This document shows, piece by piece, positions 50,201 through 60,016 of a stretch of 64,000 bases of DNA. Location of the stretch: positions 109,963,501-110,027,500 of the forward strand of contig CP142453.1 of NCBI GenBank assembly GCA_038049695.1, given 5' to 3'. Position 1 is the first letter of the stretch, and each line of letters starts with the position of its first letter. Below the pieces are notes generated by a model that saw only the letters and a program-made list of their open reading frames with translations, made no database searches and was not told the origin of the DNA. A program made the position numbers and the translations under genes. This DNA comes from Cinnamomum chago. Taxonomy: Eukaryota; Streptophyta; Magnoliopsida; Laurales; Lauraceae.

Positions 50201-50802
50201 TCTGGGCTGTGTAAAACTTGAGGCTCTTAAATCAAGGGTTGTAGGATACTTTTCCATCACCCTATTATTCTCTCATGATTGGCATACATCCAAGTGGGCC
50301 ACATGAAACTGTGAAAATGTTCCTCTTTTAAGAAGGTTTGTAGGCTGTCTATTTGCACCCTTATTTTATGTTATTAAGGCATCTCTTGAACACATTATCA
50401 TTACCTCCCAGAGAAACATGGGAGGGTACTCTTGCAGGAGGTTACATAGGCTATTATATATATGTACCGATCTTATATGTTACTAATGCATCTGTTGAAC
50501 ACGTGAACGGGTGGTTATAAGGTTAGCTAAGTTCTTTATGATTATGCTCCTTTTAAGTGCATGTAGTATTTGGGATAATAATGAAAACACACGAGTTTTT
50601 TTGCTTGGTGTTTCTTCAAAAATTAGATTTGCTATTGGTTACTACCGGGTTGTGATATATTGTTTTGCTGCCTTCAGTAACTAGAAAGTAGAAACATGTT
50701 AGTATGGAATTTGTTTCTCATAGTTCTAAATGATTTTTGCAGGAAAAATGGTCCAAAAACCTCTACATTGCTTCAATATGCTATGGTCGGACCGTTTGTT
50801 GA
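26226..50802 (+). CDS. MLK: MUT9-like kinase (MLK/PPK family, casein kinase I type), 16 coding exons
   Basis: Exons: 26226-26654, 29437-29562, 31471-31547, 31653-31722, 31830-31885, 31955-32026, 32172-32266, 32470-32536, 32641-32770, 32872-33090, 33241-33371, 35137-35311, 35406-35496, 40839-40996, 41974-42162, 50743-50802; all introns GT-AG, phases consistent, about 714 residues, near the Arabidopsis family length as I recall it. Residues 1-143 are a basic, Gly/Arg-rich head (MPELRSGTR...). The kinase domain has GKGGFG (159-164), Lys189, HGDVKPEN (D282) and DLG (305-307) in place of DFG. An RKKVRLG motif suggests nuclear entry. The MLK-specific C-terminal domain ends ...CYGRTVC. Known members phosphorylate histone H3 Thr3 or H2A and photoreceptor-pathway proteins (CRY2, PIF3); rice EL1/HD16 acts in gibberellin signalling and flowering. 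Which paralogue this is cannot be told. Introns 1, 2, 13 and 15 are swollen by transposons. Confidence 0.95.
28080..28441 (+). mobile_element. 5'-truncated RTE-clade LINE in MLK intron 1
   Basis: The insert is flanked by a perfect 15-bp duplication, ATATGTTCTTACTAA (28065-28079 and 28442-28456). It encodes the end of a non-LTR reverse transcriptase ([13 protein letters not shown]..., [22 protein letters not shown]). It then jumps to the typical RTE tail, with AAGCCGACCCCACCTAGTGG and AAGGCTTGG. The coding end and some 3' sequence are missing, so it also has an internal deletion. Confidence 0.9.
28732..28942. mobile_element. Hairpin MITE with internal minisatellite, MLK intron 1
   Basis: The left end starts GAATGAATAAGGACCAATCC at 28734 and the right end (to 28940) is its inverse; arms pair for about 43 bp with a few mismatches. 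TA lies on both sides (28732-28733 and 28941-28942), so a TA target duplication is possible. The centre holds about three tandem copies of a 41-bp unit containing GGATATTTAAACTTGGCCCA and TGAACATAAATATC. There is no coding capacity. Confidence 0.8.
30535..31031. mobile_element. hAT-like element, GGTTGCAAACGG family, copy 2, MLK intron 2
   Basis: It starts ATTAGGGTTGCAAACGG and ends CCATTTGAAACCCTA, inverted to each other. The flanks CCTAGTAT (30527-30534) and TCTAGTAT (31032-31039) form a near-perfect 8-bp duplication. The interior is rich in GGTTCCGGATC-like words and shares the AAGCATATCATTAAGCTTAT segment with copy 1 at 10955. There is no coding capacity. Confidence 0.8.
34422..34495 (+). 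other. Possible alternative terminal exon of MLK in intron 11
   Basis: A good acceptor, ATTTGTTGTAG, ends at 34421. Joined to exon 11 in the correct phase, the next 70 bases encode R followed by 22 residues ([22 protein letters not shown]) and a TAA stop at 34489-34491. The stop overlaps a consensus AATAAA poly(A) signal at 34490-34495. Use of this exon would give a kinase lacking the MLK C-terminal domain, about 513 residues. A short open frame after an acceptor can arise by chance, so this is a hypothesis. Confidence 0.3.
36981..37246. repeat. CTATGATGC inverted-repeat element with doubled ends, MLK intron 13
   Basis: CTATGATGCCCAGATA occurs at 36981 and again at 37015. Its inverse (GTGCATCATAG) ends at 37131 and again at 37246. 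The right part is a direct duplication with 116-bp offset (37063-37131 and 37179-37246), sharing AAAAAGTGAAGTATTGGATA. The same CTATGATGC-CAGATACGG word occurs near 48842 inside a hAT-like element, so this is a dispersed family. Confidence 0.65.
39910..39933 (+). other. Orphan first-exon-like segment in MLK intron 13
   Basis: A purine-rich leader-like tract (39820-39905, GAAGAGGGAGAGGAAG words) precedes ATG GCA GGA GCA CTG, encoding MAGALHRN, followed at once by a plausible donor (GTACGC) and a T-rich intron-like tract. This resembles the 5' end of a plant gene on the same strand as MLK. No following exon was found, so it may be a captured fragment, a decayed nested gene or chance. Confidence 0.25.
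41155..41323 (+). mobile_element. tRNA-derived SINE in MLK intron 14
   Basis: A 169-bp insert is flanked by a perfect 16-bp duplication, AGTATGAACTGTAAAT (41139-41154 and 41324-41339). Near its 5' end it has an A-box-like TGGCTCGGTGGTTAGG and a B-box-like GGTCCTGGCATCGATT, as in RNA polymerase III promoters derived from a tRNA. It ends with CATAAAAAAA plus a few bases. It lies in the gene's orientation, 158 bp after exon 14. Confidence 0.9.
42940..44190 (+). pseudogene. Decayed RTE-clade LINE reverse transcriptase in MLK intron 15
   Basis: Fragments in several frames spell a non-LTR reverse transcriptase: a [23 protein letters not shown] stretch near 43010-43060, a segment resembling the RT palm (43735-43900), and FADDIVLVD near 44037-44064, the FADD form of the catalytic box. 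Frameshifts and stops are numerous. An internal direct duplication of about 170 bp (from 43029 and 43198, sharing GAGCAACAACCAAAAGG) lies within it. Borders were not defined. It belongs to the same broad clade as the fragment at 28080. Confidence 0.75.
44400..47188 (+). mobile_element. Complete small LTR retrotransposon, non-autonomous, MLK intron 15
   Basis: The LTRs lie at 44400-44760 and 46829-47188 (361 and 360 bp), begin TGATGCAGCG and end GCCTGCATCA. A perfect 5-bp duplication GTTAT flanks the element (44395-44399 and 47189-47193). A primer-binding site resembling initiator Met tRNA, TGGTATTACAGC, lies at 44763, and a polypurine tract (AAGTGGGGGAGAA) precedes the right LTR. The LTRs differ at about 20 positions by eye, roughly 5-6%, so the insertion is not recent. 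The 2.1-kb interior has only a gag-like frame and no recognisable protease, reverse transcriptase or integrase, so it must depend on a partner for movement. Confidence 0.95.
46027..46395 (+). CDS. Gag-like fragment of the LTR retrotransposon (Ty3/gypsy type)
   Basis: The frame encodes 122 residues. The stretch [16 protein letters not shown] followed by an [14 protein letters not shown] helix resembles the C-terminal part of plant Ty3/gypsy gag (retrotransposon gag domain). No zinc knuckle is seen. The frame ends at TAA and the sequence up to the polypurine tract holds only short decayed frames. Confidence 0.65.
   Translation: MQFDISRFYNNLQRLKYVTKYGIWYVENEVYFRSFIDLRRELSVLDYGDMFAWLQDKCGLEDDEEHDFISFVRGLRPDTVERMCDCKTIHEAYWEAIRVERMLKRSHIVEVTPQEEKSSHVT
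47194..48524. other. MLK intron 15 sequence without recognised element
   Basis: AT-rich intron DNA. A short direct similarity (AAATCCCTCATTTG at 47667 and 47731) is visible. No transposon ends, no coding sequence. Confidence 0.4.
48525..49385. repeat. Tandem duplication of about 436 bp within a hAT-like element and its flank
   Basis: CTTAGATGAAGCAATTTGTG at 48525 recurs at 48961. Each copy holds 12 bp of host flank, the 8-bp target site, the first part of the hAT-like element and an inserted CTATGATGC-CAGATACGG element. The copies differ at roughly one base in ten. Because each copy includes host flank and element, the duplication must postdate both insertions. Confidence 0.85.
48545..49854. 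mobile_element. hAT-like element, GGTTGCAAACGG family, copy 3, rearranged, MLK intron 15
   Basis: Start TAGGGATGTAAATGG and end CCCGTTTACATCTCTA are inverted. The flanks carry a perfect 8-bp duplication AATTTGTG (48537-48544 and 49855-49862). The interior matches the copies at 10955 and 30535 but is enlarged to 1.3 kb by an inner CTATGATGC-type insertion and the 436-bp duplication. No coding capacity. Confidence 0.85.
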
Positions 50803-50838
50803 TGATTTTGTTGTGGCGGACATTTGGAGATAACTGAA

Positions 50839-51162
50839 AATAAATCAGAAGGTATTCAATTTTTGGAAAGCTAAGAGAGCTTTGTTCCTGGACCTTTTTT
50901 TTTTGTATTGTGTGTAAGTTTGGGTCTTGTCATTGGGTAACCTAGCCCTATGTGAATGAAAGAATCCCGGCCTCCCTTTACATTCCTGTAAAAAGGACAA
51001 AAAGATTGCTGAATCTTTAATCTAACTAGAAAGAGAAAACAGAGCTGGTGGTTTGCAAATTGTTTAAAAATTCGATATATAAATGTAGTCACCCACCATT
51101 CGAAAGCCAAATTATAGCTCCTTATTTGCGTGAGTTCTTATATTAGTTAAACATGAAATAAA
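50839..51162 (+). terminator. Candidate poly(A) signals of the MLK gene
   Basis: AATAAA stands at 50839-50844, 37 bp after the MLK stop codon, and again at 51157-51162. Either could direct 3' end formation; the second would give a 3' UTR of about 370 bp, more typical for plants. No transcript evidence is available. Confidence 0.4.
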
Positions 51163-52089
51163 TATGCAGTGAATTGTTTTGTAGTGTGGTAATCAGTAAT
51201 TTGGTAAATCTTATTCAGCATGGTACTTGATATAAAACTTCATACATGCGGACATAGTCCCAGCTGCTTGAATTGACGATTTGATCTTGGTAAATTACTT
51301 AATGATCCACTTACTAGTTAGGCTGCAGCAGTGTGCTGATTTGTATAGTCACCAACTTGTTTTATTTATTAATAACAATAAAAAGTTACAACCATGCCTT
51401 GAAATAATACCATACCCAGATGAAAAAACCTGAAAAGAACCTCACTAGCTCTAGCAAAAGCCATCTGCTGTGACTTTTCAGCAACTCCATGATTATTTAT
51501 CATCCTATGAGATTTGTTTGTGAGAAACCAGTTGTCTATCGTACTCTGCCAGTTGGATGGCAGTGATGTGTGAATGTCGGTGTTGCCTTTCTGCTACCCC
51601 ACTGATTTTGAAGACCCCTTCAGGTTTTAGCATTTCAAACTCGTCTGAAAATGTCTGCTTCATTTGGCTGTCTTTCATACAACTTCCATTTTAATTATCA
51701 CCCATCATAATCCCCATGAAACGTGTTATTGATTATATAATGTAGGAATCTGACCGTCCAAGTTGGAATCTCTCTAAAATTCTGCTTTGATGGGGACCTG
51801 ATATTATTGCCCAACAGGTTTTCCGTATTCCTTTGGGTGGCATGTTGGAGATATGAAAATACTGTCGTTGGTCTGTTAAGGCCCAGTATTGTTCCAAACC
51901 ACCCTTGGAGGAAAATTTAGACCTACTTAATTATTATTTTTTCTCTGGAAATGCTGCATGGGAGTTTTTTTTTTTTTTTTTTCAAAGAGGGATTGCCTTG
52001 TATATGAGCTCCACTTGCCTTCTTTTTCTAATCATGTAAGTGCCAGCAATCTCTCTTTTGTCAATGTCCTCCTGTCATCTGTTTCGTTC

Positions 52090-52720
52090 GGCACCGTATT
52101 CCCACAGTATGGCCAACCTATACAGTGGAGCTCGTTATGAAACTTGTACTAGTCAATCTAAAAGGGCTGATTGCCGCATTGCAACCCAGGTTTTCTGGTA
52201 TTTCTGGAAAGCCAGGAGTGCCTACATCTTTGAGCATGACCCTTCTCATACTCCTACTGTTGGCTGTAAAACAATTTCCGCTCCATGAATGGAATACTAC
52301 AGACACTATCTGATTCTATAACTGCTGTAGGGACGACTAATGCCTTACTGCTGTTCCCTGGGATTTGTTTTAACTTCGTCTTGATGGATGGATCGATCTA
52401 TAATCACGCTTCGTGTTGGCGCTATCATCCGTGTGTCATCAGGCTGCAGCTCCAATCGGATTACTGAAAGTGATCCTTTGGAAGCCGAGCTCAGGGCTCT
52501 TCTTGCTGGTTCTGCCTTCTGTGAGTAGTCATTAGATGATTACCTAAGGAGGCTCATCGCAATTTTGACTTTTATGGTCTCAAAGTAACTCTTGTTTCCT
52601 GGCATCTCCAAGGCTAGACAGCAATTTTCGCAGACGCTTGGATAGCATGATAGTGGATATGTTAGCAAATTGGCTGCAGCATAAATATATAGCCGTGGGC
52701 CCCACGCTGGCCCTCTAGGT
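52090..52720 (+). pseudogene. L1-type LINE remnant (3' part, RNase H-like)
   Basis: Frameshifted pieces resemble the 3' end of plant L1 elements: VFWYFWKARSAYIFEHD (52190-52240) fits the linker after reverse transcriptase, and GAIIRVSSG followed by DPLEAELRALLAG (52430-52510) fits RNase H with its conserved Glu-Ala-Glu region. Further pieces run to about 52690. No complete frame remains. Borders are not defined. Confidence 0.6.
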
Positions 52721-53152
52721 GATTGGAATGGACGATTGTTGATACAAAAAATGTGACTTTGCCTATTCATATCCTTTCAAATATCAAAAAGCTACATGAA
52801 GCTGCATCCGACCACAAAAGGCAATGCTACTTTAAGCATCAGATCTTGTCAGAATCATCCATAAATTTCAAGATCTTTCAAAATAGCCATAAGAAGAGTA
52901 CACGTGAAGTTTTAGGCCATTTTGACATCATTTGATCCAACTTCACTCTTCTAGCAGCTGAACAGGAGCTCCCAGCGGGGGTGAAGTTGAAGGCCTTGTT
53001 TCACAAAACAGAGCACACGGTTGGCCTCAAAATGCCACTTGAAAGCTCTACATCAAATTCAAGGTCATTTTGACACTATTTGACCCAAAATGCAAAGAGC
53101 TGCATTCTCCATGCAGTAAAGTTGGTCTTTTAGACGAAAATAGCATTGCTAC

Positions 53153-54226
53153 CATGGTTCAAAATCTCGGTCTCGGTCGCGGTATCGGTCGGGTCGAAAA
53201 ACCGATATGATATCGGTATTGGTCGCGGATATCGGTCCGTCGCGGTCATCGCGGTGTGAATTTTTTTTTAATAAAAAAAAATTCACAAAAATATCCAAAA
53301 AATCCAGAATATTAGAAAATGCTGGAAAACTATATTTGTTTCCATTAATAACAACAATAAATCAAAATCTCGGTCACCTTAAGTTATGAGTCCTGTCTGT
53401 ATCGCAGACTCGCAGTTCACTGTCTTTTTTCCTGTATTTCATATAATGCAAACATTATTGATGCTCTGCTCATGATCAATTTATTAGTGTCAAATTGTTT
53501 ACACATCATACAATGATCATTAATCATTAAAACAACATATTTATGATGAAATCCCCAAAAAATGATATATTATAATTCAAATATTAAAAAATCCGAAAAT
53601 AAAATAATTAAAATAAAAATCTAAATCATGTTTATGACTATGAGTAGATGTAGATCTATCATCTACACACTATTAATAAGCCTTTGGTATCACAAATATC
53701 CTAACAAGTAACAACAATTATTTTTTGGAAAACAAAAATTAATAAAATCATTTTCAAAATCCTAAATATATAGATCTAACATAAAAGTATGTAGATCTAT
53801 CATTTACACACCATACAATGATCATGAATCATTAAAACAACATATTTATGATGAAATCCCCAAAAAATGATATATTATAATTCAAATGTTAAAAAATCCG
53901 AAAATAAAAAAAATTGAAAAAAAATTTCAAAATCATGTGTATGAGTAGATCTAGCATGAAAGTATATAGATCTAACTTCTAAATGAAGAAAACAACACAA
54001 TTACACAAGTGAGTAAGTGACAAACCTCTATGCTTCATCTATAAATAAAAAAAAAAAAAAAAAAAAAAAACATAATACCGATATATCGGCCGAGATATTG
54101 AAAATACCGAGATAATGGTGAAAACAGCCCGAGACCGATATCTCACTAAGATATCGGCTCGGTCTCGACCGAGACCGATTCATCTCGGCCGAGATGAACC
54201 GGTCTCGGCCGATTTTTTGAACCATG
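53153..54226. mobile_element. hAT-like non-autonomous element with perfect 8-bp target duplication
   Basis: The ends CATGGTTCAAAATCTCGG and CCGATTTTTTGAACCATG are inverted. The perfect duplication ATTGCTAC flanks it (53145-53152 and 54227-54234). Near the ends are dense TATCGGT/CTCGGCCGAGA words; the centre is AT-rich and holds a 305-bp-offset direct duplication. There is no transposase. It interrupts one unit of the 150-bp array, so it is the younger insertion. Confidence 0.9.
53498..53910. repeat. Direct duplication inside the hAT-like element
   Basis: The segment from about 53498 to 53605 recurs at 53803 to 53910. Both contain ATACAATGATCAT and GATGAAATCCCCAAAAAATG with only a few differences. 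The spacer also carries repeated GTAGATCTA words. Confidence 0.8.
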
Positions 54227-54799
54227 ATTGCTACATCAAATCTTCAATCATAGCCTATGAATGATTTTAAAACACTTTCAAGAGGTTCTATGTCAAATTT
54301 CAAGTTAAATCGACAACGTTTGACCCAACATTAACCTTCAAACAACAAAATCAAGCCTCTCGGTGGCGGAAACCACTGAGGCCATCACTGATTAAACAAA
54401 GCACATGGCTGGTCTCAAAATACTTCAAAGGGGCTACATGTTAAGTTTCAGGTCATTTTGACATCATTTGACCAAACTTTGACTTCCCGGAAGCTAAATT
54501 AGGCCTCCTTGCGGTGGAGTCCCTCGGGACTATGATTTCCGAATCAGAGCTAATGGATCATCTTAAAATGGTTCCAAGAGGTCCTGTCAAATTTCAGGTT
54601 AATCGGACATCGCTTGACTGTACATCAAGCACGGCATCTTCCTTGCTACAAAATCAAGTCTACTGGCGACAAGACCCCACACACGGCTTCAAAACTCAAA
54701 CAAACGAAAGCATGTGGTTGGTCTTATTTATTGCCCATGAAACTTCACCTCAAATTTCAGGTCATTCCGACATCGTTTGACCCTGTTTTGGCATCCGAT

Positions 54800-57700
54800 G
54801 GTAAATCGGCACCTCTGCGTGACAAAATCTTCGGCTTTCCCGGAAAATTATAAACTTTGCCCTTTGATTTGCACGACTTCTCATCAAGTTTTCGGTAGGA
54901 AAATCATGCCAAAAATTGTACAAAAACACTAAGAAAAATGTAAAAGAAGAAGAAGAAAAAAAAAAGAGAAGATGGCAAAAAAAGACTACCAAAAGGGGGA
55001 AAAGAAGCCCCATGGTCGCTGGATTTTTGCCCGAAAACCCATCTTTTGGTCTTTTTTTTTTTTTTTTTTTAGCATTCCGAGCTATTTGGCCTATGTAATT
55101 GTCCAAAAAACTGATTTTCGGGGCATGAAATTCGTCAATCTTCGATCACATCACAGATTCATCGCCGAAATCATGTGTTCTTCATCGGATACTTCGAAAT
55201 CGCCAATCGGCCAACAAAGAAAGCACACTTTCTGCCCGAATGATTGAGAGATCAAAAGGACAAATGATACCGTTCCACTGGGAGAAATTAATGTCTAAAA
55301 TTGCATGATCATCCGACCATAATCCGCATAAAAAATCTACCGATGATCAAGGTTTTTTTCGTCGCGGGTAAAATTCCAAAAGACACGGCGCAACCTGCGG
55401 CTCTTCAAGTACTTCGGCGGCCACTTAATGCGGTTAATGACACACTTTTATGACAAATGAATGTGGTTAATTACCTATTATCATGGACGGCCCAATCAAA
55501 ATCCAAGGAGTGTGAGTTACAACTTAAACACAATTATGTCATTAAACCATATAATTCCTCCCATCATAGAGTTTAAATACAATTAAAAACCCATTATTCT
55601 CCAACGACCAATCAAAATTTAAGAAAAATGAGTTACAAAAAAACATAAATGAAAATGTGTAACTCCTCCCATCATGGAGCATTAATGCAATAAATGCACT
55701 TAAAGTCCATAAATTCCCCCCATGACCACCAAAAAGCTTATAAAAGGAGGTCATTTCCACCATTGTAAGGCATGATGTGAAAATCCCACAAAAATTTGTA
55801 CAACGTTGCCACGATGCTCCAACGACGATTTCACTTCCGTTAAAGAAGCTCTGCAGCGACCACCACTACAACGTGATTGAAGACCCTTGGGGGGCCACCC
55901 CCCCAAGGTCGTCTCCTTCTATCTCCTTGGCTTAGACGCGGTTTTTTTAGCCCGTCTACTTAGATTTTTATTGGATATAAGACCTCCTCTTAATCCTTAT
56001 TCTCTAAAAATCCGAGGTTCAAGCCGAGCCAAGAGAATTAAAAGCATCATCTGTTATCATATGAAGGATGACAGCGAAGCCCAAACATGACTTGTGACCG
56101 TCAATCTGAACGAGTCCCCGCAATCTCCAGTGAAGTCAGATTTCTCTTTCTTCCTTTTCATTGTATTTGTATTTTTTAAAGAGACATAAAAATCACAACT
56201 CGTCTTTTTTTTTATAAGAATTATAAATCGTCTTTCACGGCAAAAACATAGCCTTTCATGGCAAATAAATGAAAATCGCCTTTCACGGCATCGAAATTCA
56301 AATCATGTATCTTTTCTTAACACATGTGTAATGAAAGTCAGAAATAAGTTAATTTTCTTTTGTACTTGTGAAGGTGGATCCATGAACCACCGTTTGTTAT
56401 TTTCAAGTAGAATAGAAAATTTGACATGCCCGTGCACAAAAGTTGATGTTCGCTTTGTCTCCGATCATAAAAGGGTTAGACCCCACGAATTTTCACATCC
56501 ACCGATCATGATTGTCACACGAACGAATAAGCGAGCCCATCAACGACCAACAGCCAGCCCTTGCCCAGCGGCCAATTCTCCGGCTCATACCTGCGGCAAG
56601 CCAGCGGCCAGCTCTCCTCCCCAACCTGTCCGGCCCTCTTTCCTCTCCTGGATCAAGGCGGCAGCAGCTGCCCCAGCCCCCGGCTTCCAATCGCCAGCAC
56701 ATCCCATTCCCAACAGCCACTGCCAGCCCACACTCTCCCACACCTATCTTTTTTTTTTCCTCCTTTAAATGATGGCAATAGCTGGCTGCTGTTTCAGCAA
56801 GCAACCACTGTACTAGCCTTGGCGGCCAGCAACCCTCCTTGCCCAATTTAATTTGCAGTTGATTATCAAGACTAAACTATGTTAGAGTTTCTGAACTTGT
56901 TTACCTTGGAATTAATGGGTTCAATATCAGTTTGTCCTTGTGAATTGTGATCAATATGTTATTCCAGTCTTTGGGCAGTAGTTAAGGGGATAACTAAACT
57001 TTATTTATCTCTTTTCAGTGGGACTCACTGTGGGACCCGGCCCCTAATTGCATTGCCCAACATCTGCGGGCCAGCAGCTGCTACAGCGCCCAGCTGTGCG
57101 GCCCTCGATTTTTATGGCCGGTGCGGCCAAACGATGAGATGGCCGGCGAGCCGTAAAACTCAGTGACTTGTAATTTATCCGAACATAGACGGCCCCACGA
57201 TGAGGTGGCCGGCAGTGCTGCCCCTTTCCAATTACAAATGTTGGTGTACAAAAATGAGTCCCATAAAACCTAGTAATTAGAAATTATTTATATAGGCCTT
57301 ATTTCCTTAGAAAATTTGGTGCACCTCGCACCCCGAGTTGCTCGATATGAATTTTTAAACCAAACTTAAACCCGGATGACTAAGAAACAATGCATAGCAC
57401 GGTGACTTGTATTTTATCCGAACTTAGGGATTGAATATTCCCAAATTTCCAATGTATCAAGTGTACAAAAATGCACCATTATCCAGACCTTTGAGTTTAT
57501 AAATTTAGGAATCACTGTACTTGCATGATTACTTTAAGCAAACTTTTCTTATTTTTATCACGTTTTAGGCATAATGCCAACCCGACCCTAGTTTCTTTTC
57601 GGACTTAGGAAATATTGTTTTTAAAGACCGGTTTTAATTCAGTTTACTGTTTTAAAAGCCAAATTAACATCGTTTATGTTTTTAAGCATTCTAATTGTTT

Positions 57701-58860
57701 GTTAACCCCGTACTTGCACATACATATCCTGAGTAACCGAATTACTCATTAACTTTTGGGCATTTAGTTACGGGAAGTTACTCAAAAAACATACGGACTT
57801 TTTAAAAGTAATTAACCCTTGGCTCCTTGGCCTTGGACTATGGATCAAGGTTACATTTCACTCTAATGTAAAATAGGTCCACTAACAAATGGATTGGTCA
57901 AAATATACATGAATAATAAGGCTTGATTAGCATACGTAGCCTCATCCCAAACTTGATATTAATTGGGTTTGAAGTGTTAACCCTTCCAGAGAATTAATGA
58001 ATTGGGTTTAAGGCTAGGTTAATAATGAGGTAAAAGGTTTCCATGCCTATGTGCTCTTTGCCAGTTTGTTAGCATGAAATTAAATACATATAAATTATAA
58101 GAAATGTATTCCTAGTCTATTTGTTTGCATAGAATCATGAAGGAATTGAATAGATAAATACTCATGGTTAAATGGGCCCATTGAAGGATTAATAAAGAGT
58201 TAAGATGAAAGGTGTAAGTTAGTGATTAGATCGATGAGACTTTGACTTTCCTAAAATATAAATTACTAGTACGTATTTGAGTCCCATCTCTCTTGAATCA
58301 TTTCCTTCCACAAGGAGGATATTTGATAGTATTTCTCGATATTCACCAATTATTCTTTGTTAGATACATTTGCTGCTTTTTTTTTTTTTTTTTTGAATAG
58401 AATCAGGCATACCAAATAGTCTATTATATAAGTTTTTAATTAAAATAACTTTATTCTTCAAAAAAATTTAACTCAATTAGCTCTACTTCAAGGAAAATAC
58501 TTACTTGTGCACATGTGCACCGCGTATTTAGATGATGCATCAAGCGTCGTAGCAAGTGAAATTTAAAGCTCGGTTCCACCTTTGGGATGGCTTGGATGCA
58601 TGCACTATGCGTACGTAGGGGAATGTTTTCCCTATTTCAAATAGAGAAGGCTTGCCAAACAAGTCCTAGATCTTTACCCTCATAGGAACTGTGAGGGTCA
58701 TTCACTGATATAATTCCGTTCTTTTTTTTTTTAATATTTTTTTGATAGATGGCAAAGACACAAACCTTCCATGTATGTTTATCCAAAGAGAACATACTTC
58801 AAGCTCATGTATTCAAGGGTGTGCGTTCAATGTCACAAATACATTTTTGGAAATGATTTT
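54800..58860. other. Repeat-derived intergenic DNA, probable LTR retrotransposon non-coding sequence
   Basis: No gene is recognised. The stretch 55735-55800 has a promoter-like TTATAAAAGGAGGTC followed by a pyrimidine-rich start region, as in an LTR. The segment 57100-57460 has repeated words (GACTTGTA-TTTATCCGAAC at 57172 and 57406). 56480-56850 has short Pro/Ser-rich open frames that look like composition artefacts. No matching LTR pair with TG...CA ends was found, so the class is only inferred. Confidence 0.4.
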
Positions 58861-59280
58861 ACTTGTTTGGGTAATTTGCATGGTAGAGTGAAGTGAAGTG
58901 AAGATAAGATCAAATCAAGAGATAATAAAGAAGATGTGGTCAAATAAAAAAAGTGCTAAATGAAAAAAAAAAAAAGCCATGTTGTAGCCTTTTGTCATTT
59001 AGTAGCATCAAGATGTATCTAAAAAACAATTGCTAAATGATAAAAAATTATGTCATGACTTTTTATTATTTAGTGGCATGACTGTATCTTTTTGACTTTT
59101 TTGGTAAAAAGAAGAGGGGTTTTTGACATTTAGTAGCAAGATAACGTATCTTTTGATTTTTTTAAAAAAAAGGAAGAGGTAATTTTTGAAATATATACTT
59201 TTTTATTTGACCCCCTCTTGTTTTCTTTTAAAGTGATCATTCACTTCATTTCATTATACAAATGAATTACCCAAATAGTC
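58861..59280. mobile_element. MITE-like element with TTTGGGTAATT inverted ends
   Basis: The left end, ACTTGTTTGGGTAATTTGCA, faces an inverted right end, GAATTACCCAAATAGTC. The inner arms GTGAAGTGAAGTG and CACTTCATTTCATT also pair. Between them are three diverged copies of a CATTTAGTAGCA word. The target duplication was not resolved. Confidence 0.6.
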
Positions 59281-60016
59281 TAGGAAAAATATTAGGACAT
59301 TTGTAGATTTAGACACGTTTTCAATTTGGAAATGCTGCAGAAAAGTAAATTATATTTTCAATAATTAGAGACTAAAACGTTGAACCACATGTAAATGATT
59401 GTTACAAACTGATCATCTTTACACGGCTTTTATTTTTATATTTTATTTTTTTGAAATGGGAAATTTAACATTTATTATTATAAGATGATGATTTTCTTGT
59501 GTCACTTTTAATTTCTGAGATTTAAAAAAAATATTGTGATAGCATTATGGAATTAAATGTTCTTTAATATATATATATATAGTCTCTTAAAAGGTTTAGA
59601 AGCATCATAACCATCTAAATGATGGCTTAGAATTGCTTATATAACTGTCAAACTGTTGGGCCCTTAAAATAGATGGTCGCTATATCAAACCATGTGAATT
59701 TTGTACATGCCCATAATTGATGTTAAGTAACACATCAAGTTGGGCCAATAAAAAAGGCGCTTTAACTTTGCAAACTGTACACCAGAATTTTCATCCACAT
59801 CCAAACAAGCCTAAACAATAATCATGATCAAGTGACCTCTATATTTTCACATTGGTTTATAATCAAATAAGCATGTGCATACTGGCAGTATGTAGTAACA
59901 TGAAATCTACAAGAAAGAAGGGTGTTAATAAGAAAATCAGGGTTAATTACAATACACCCAAAACAAACAAAACTGTGGAGCTTTTAGTTTGCATATGAAC
60001 AAGGGCAATGAGTGGT

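Larger units (their letters stand above)
52910..54790. repeat. Degenerate tandem array, about 150-bp period, split by a hAT-like element
   Basis: An AGGTCATTTTGACATCATTTGACC-like landmark (quoted in part: AGGTCATTTTGACATC) occurs at 52914, 53062, 54302, 54450, 54596 and 54759. After subtracting the inserted 1082 bp the intervals are 148, 158, 148, 146 and 163 bp. Each unit also carries a GCACATGG(C/T)TGGTCTCA-like word and a GGCCTC word. Such arrays occur in non-coding parts of large plant retrotransposons; the host element is not proven. Confidence 0.75.

Noticed and set aside
56331..56851. Overlapping Pro/Ser-rich open frames on both strands
   Set aside because: Several frames are open at once over GC-rich, CAGC-rich DNA; no start context, domain or splice signals support a gene.
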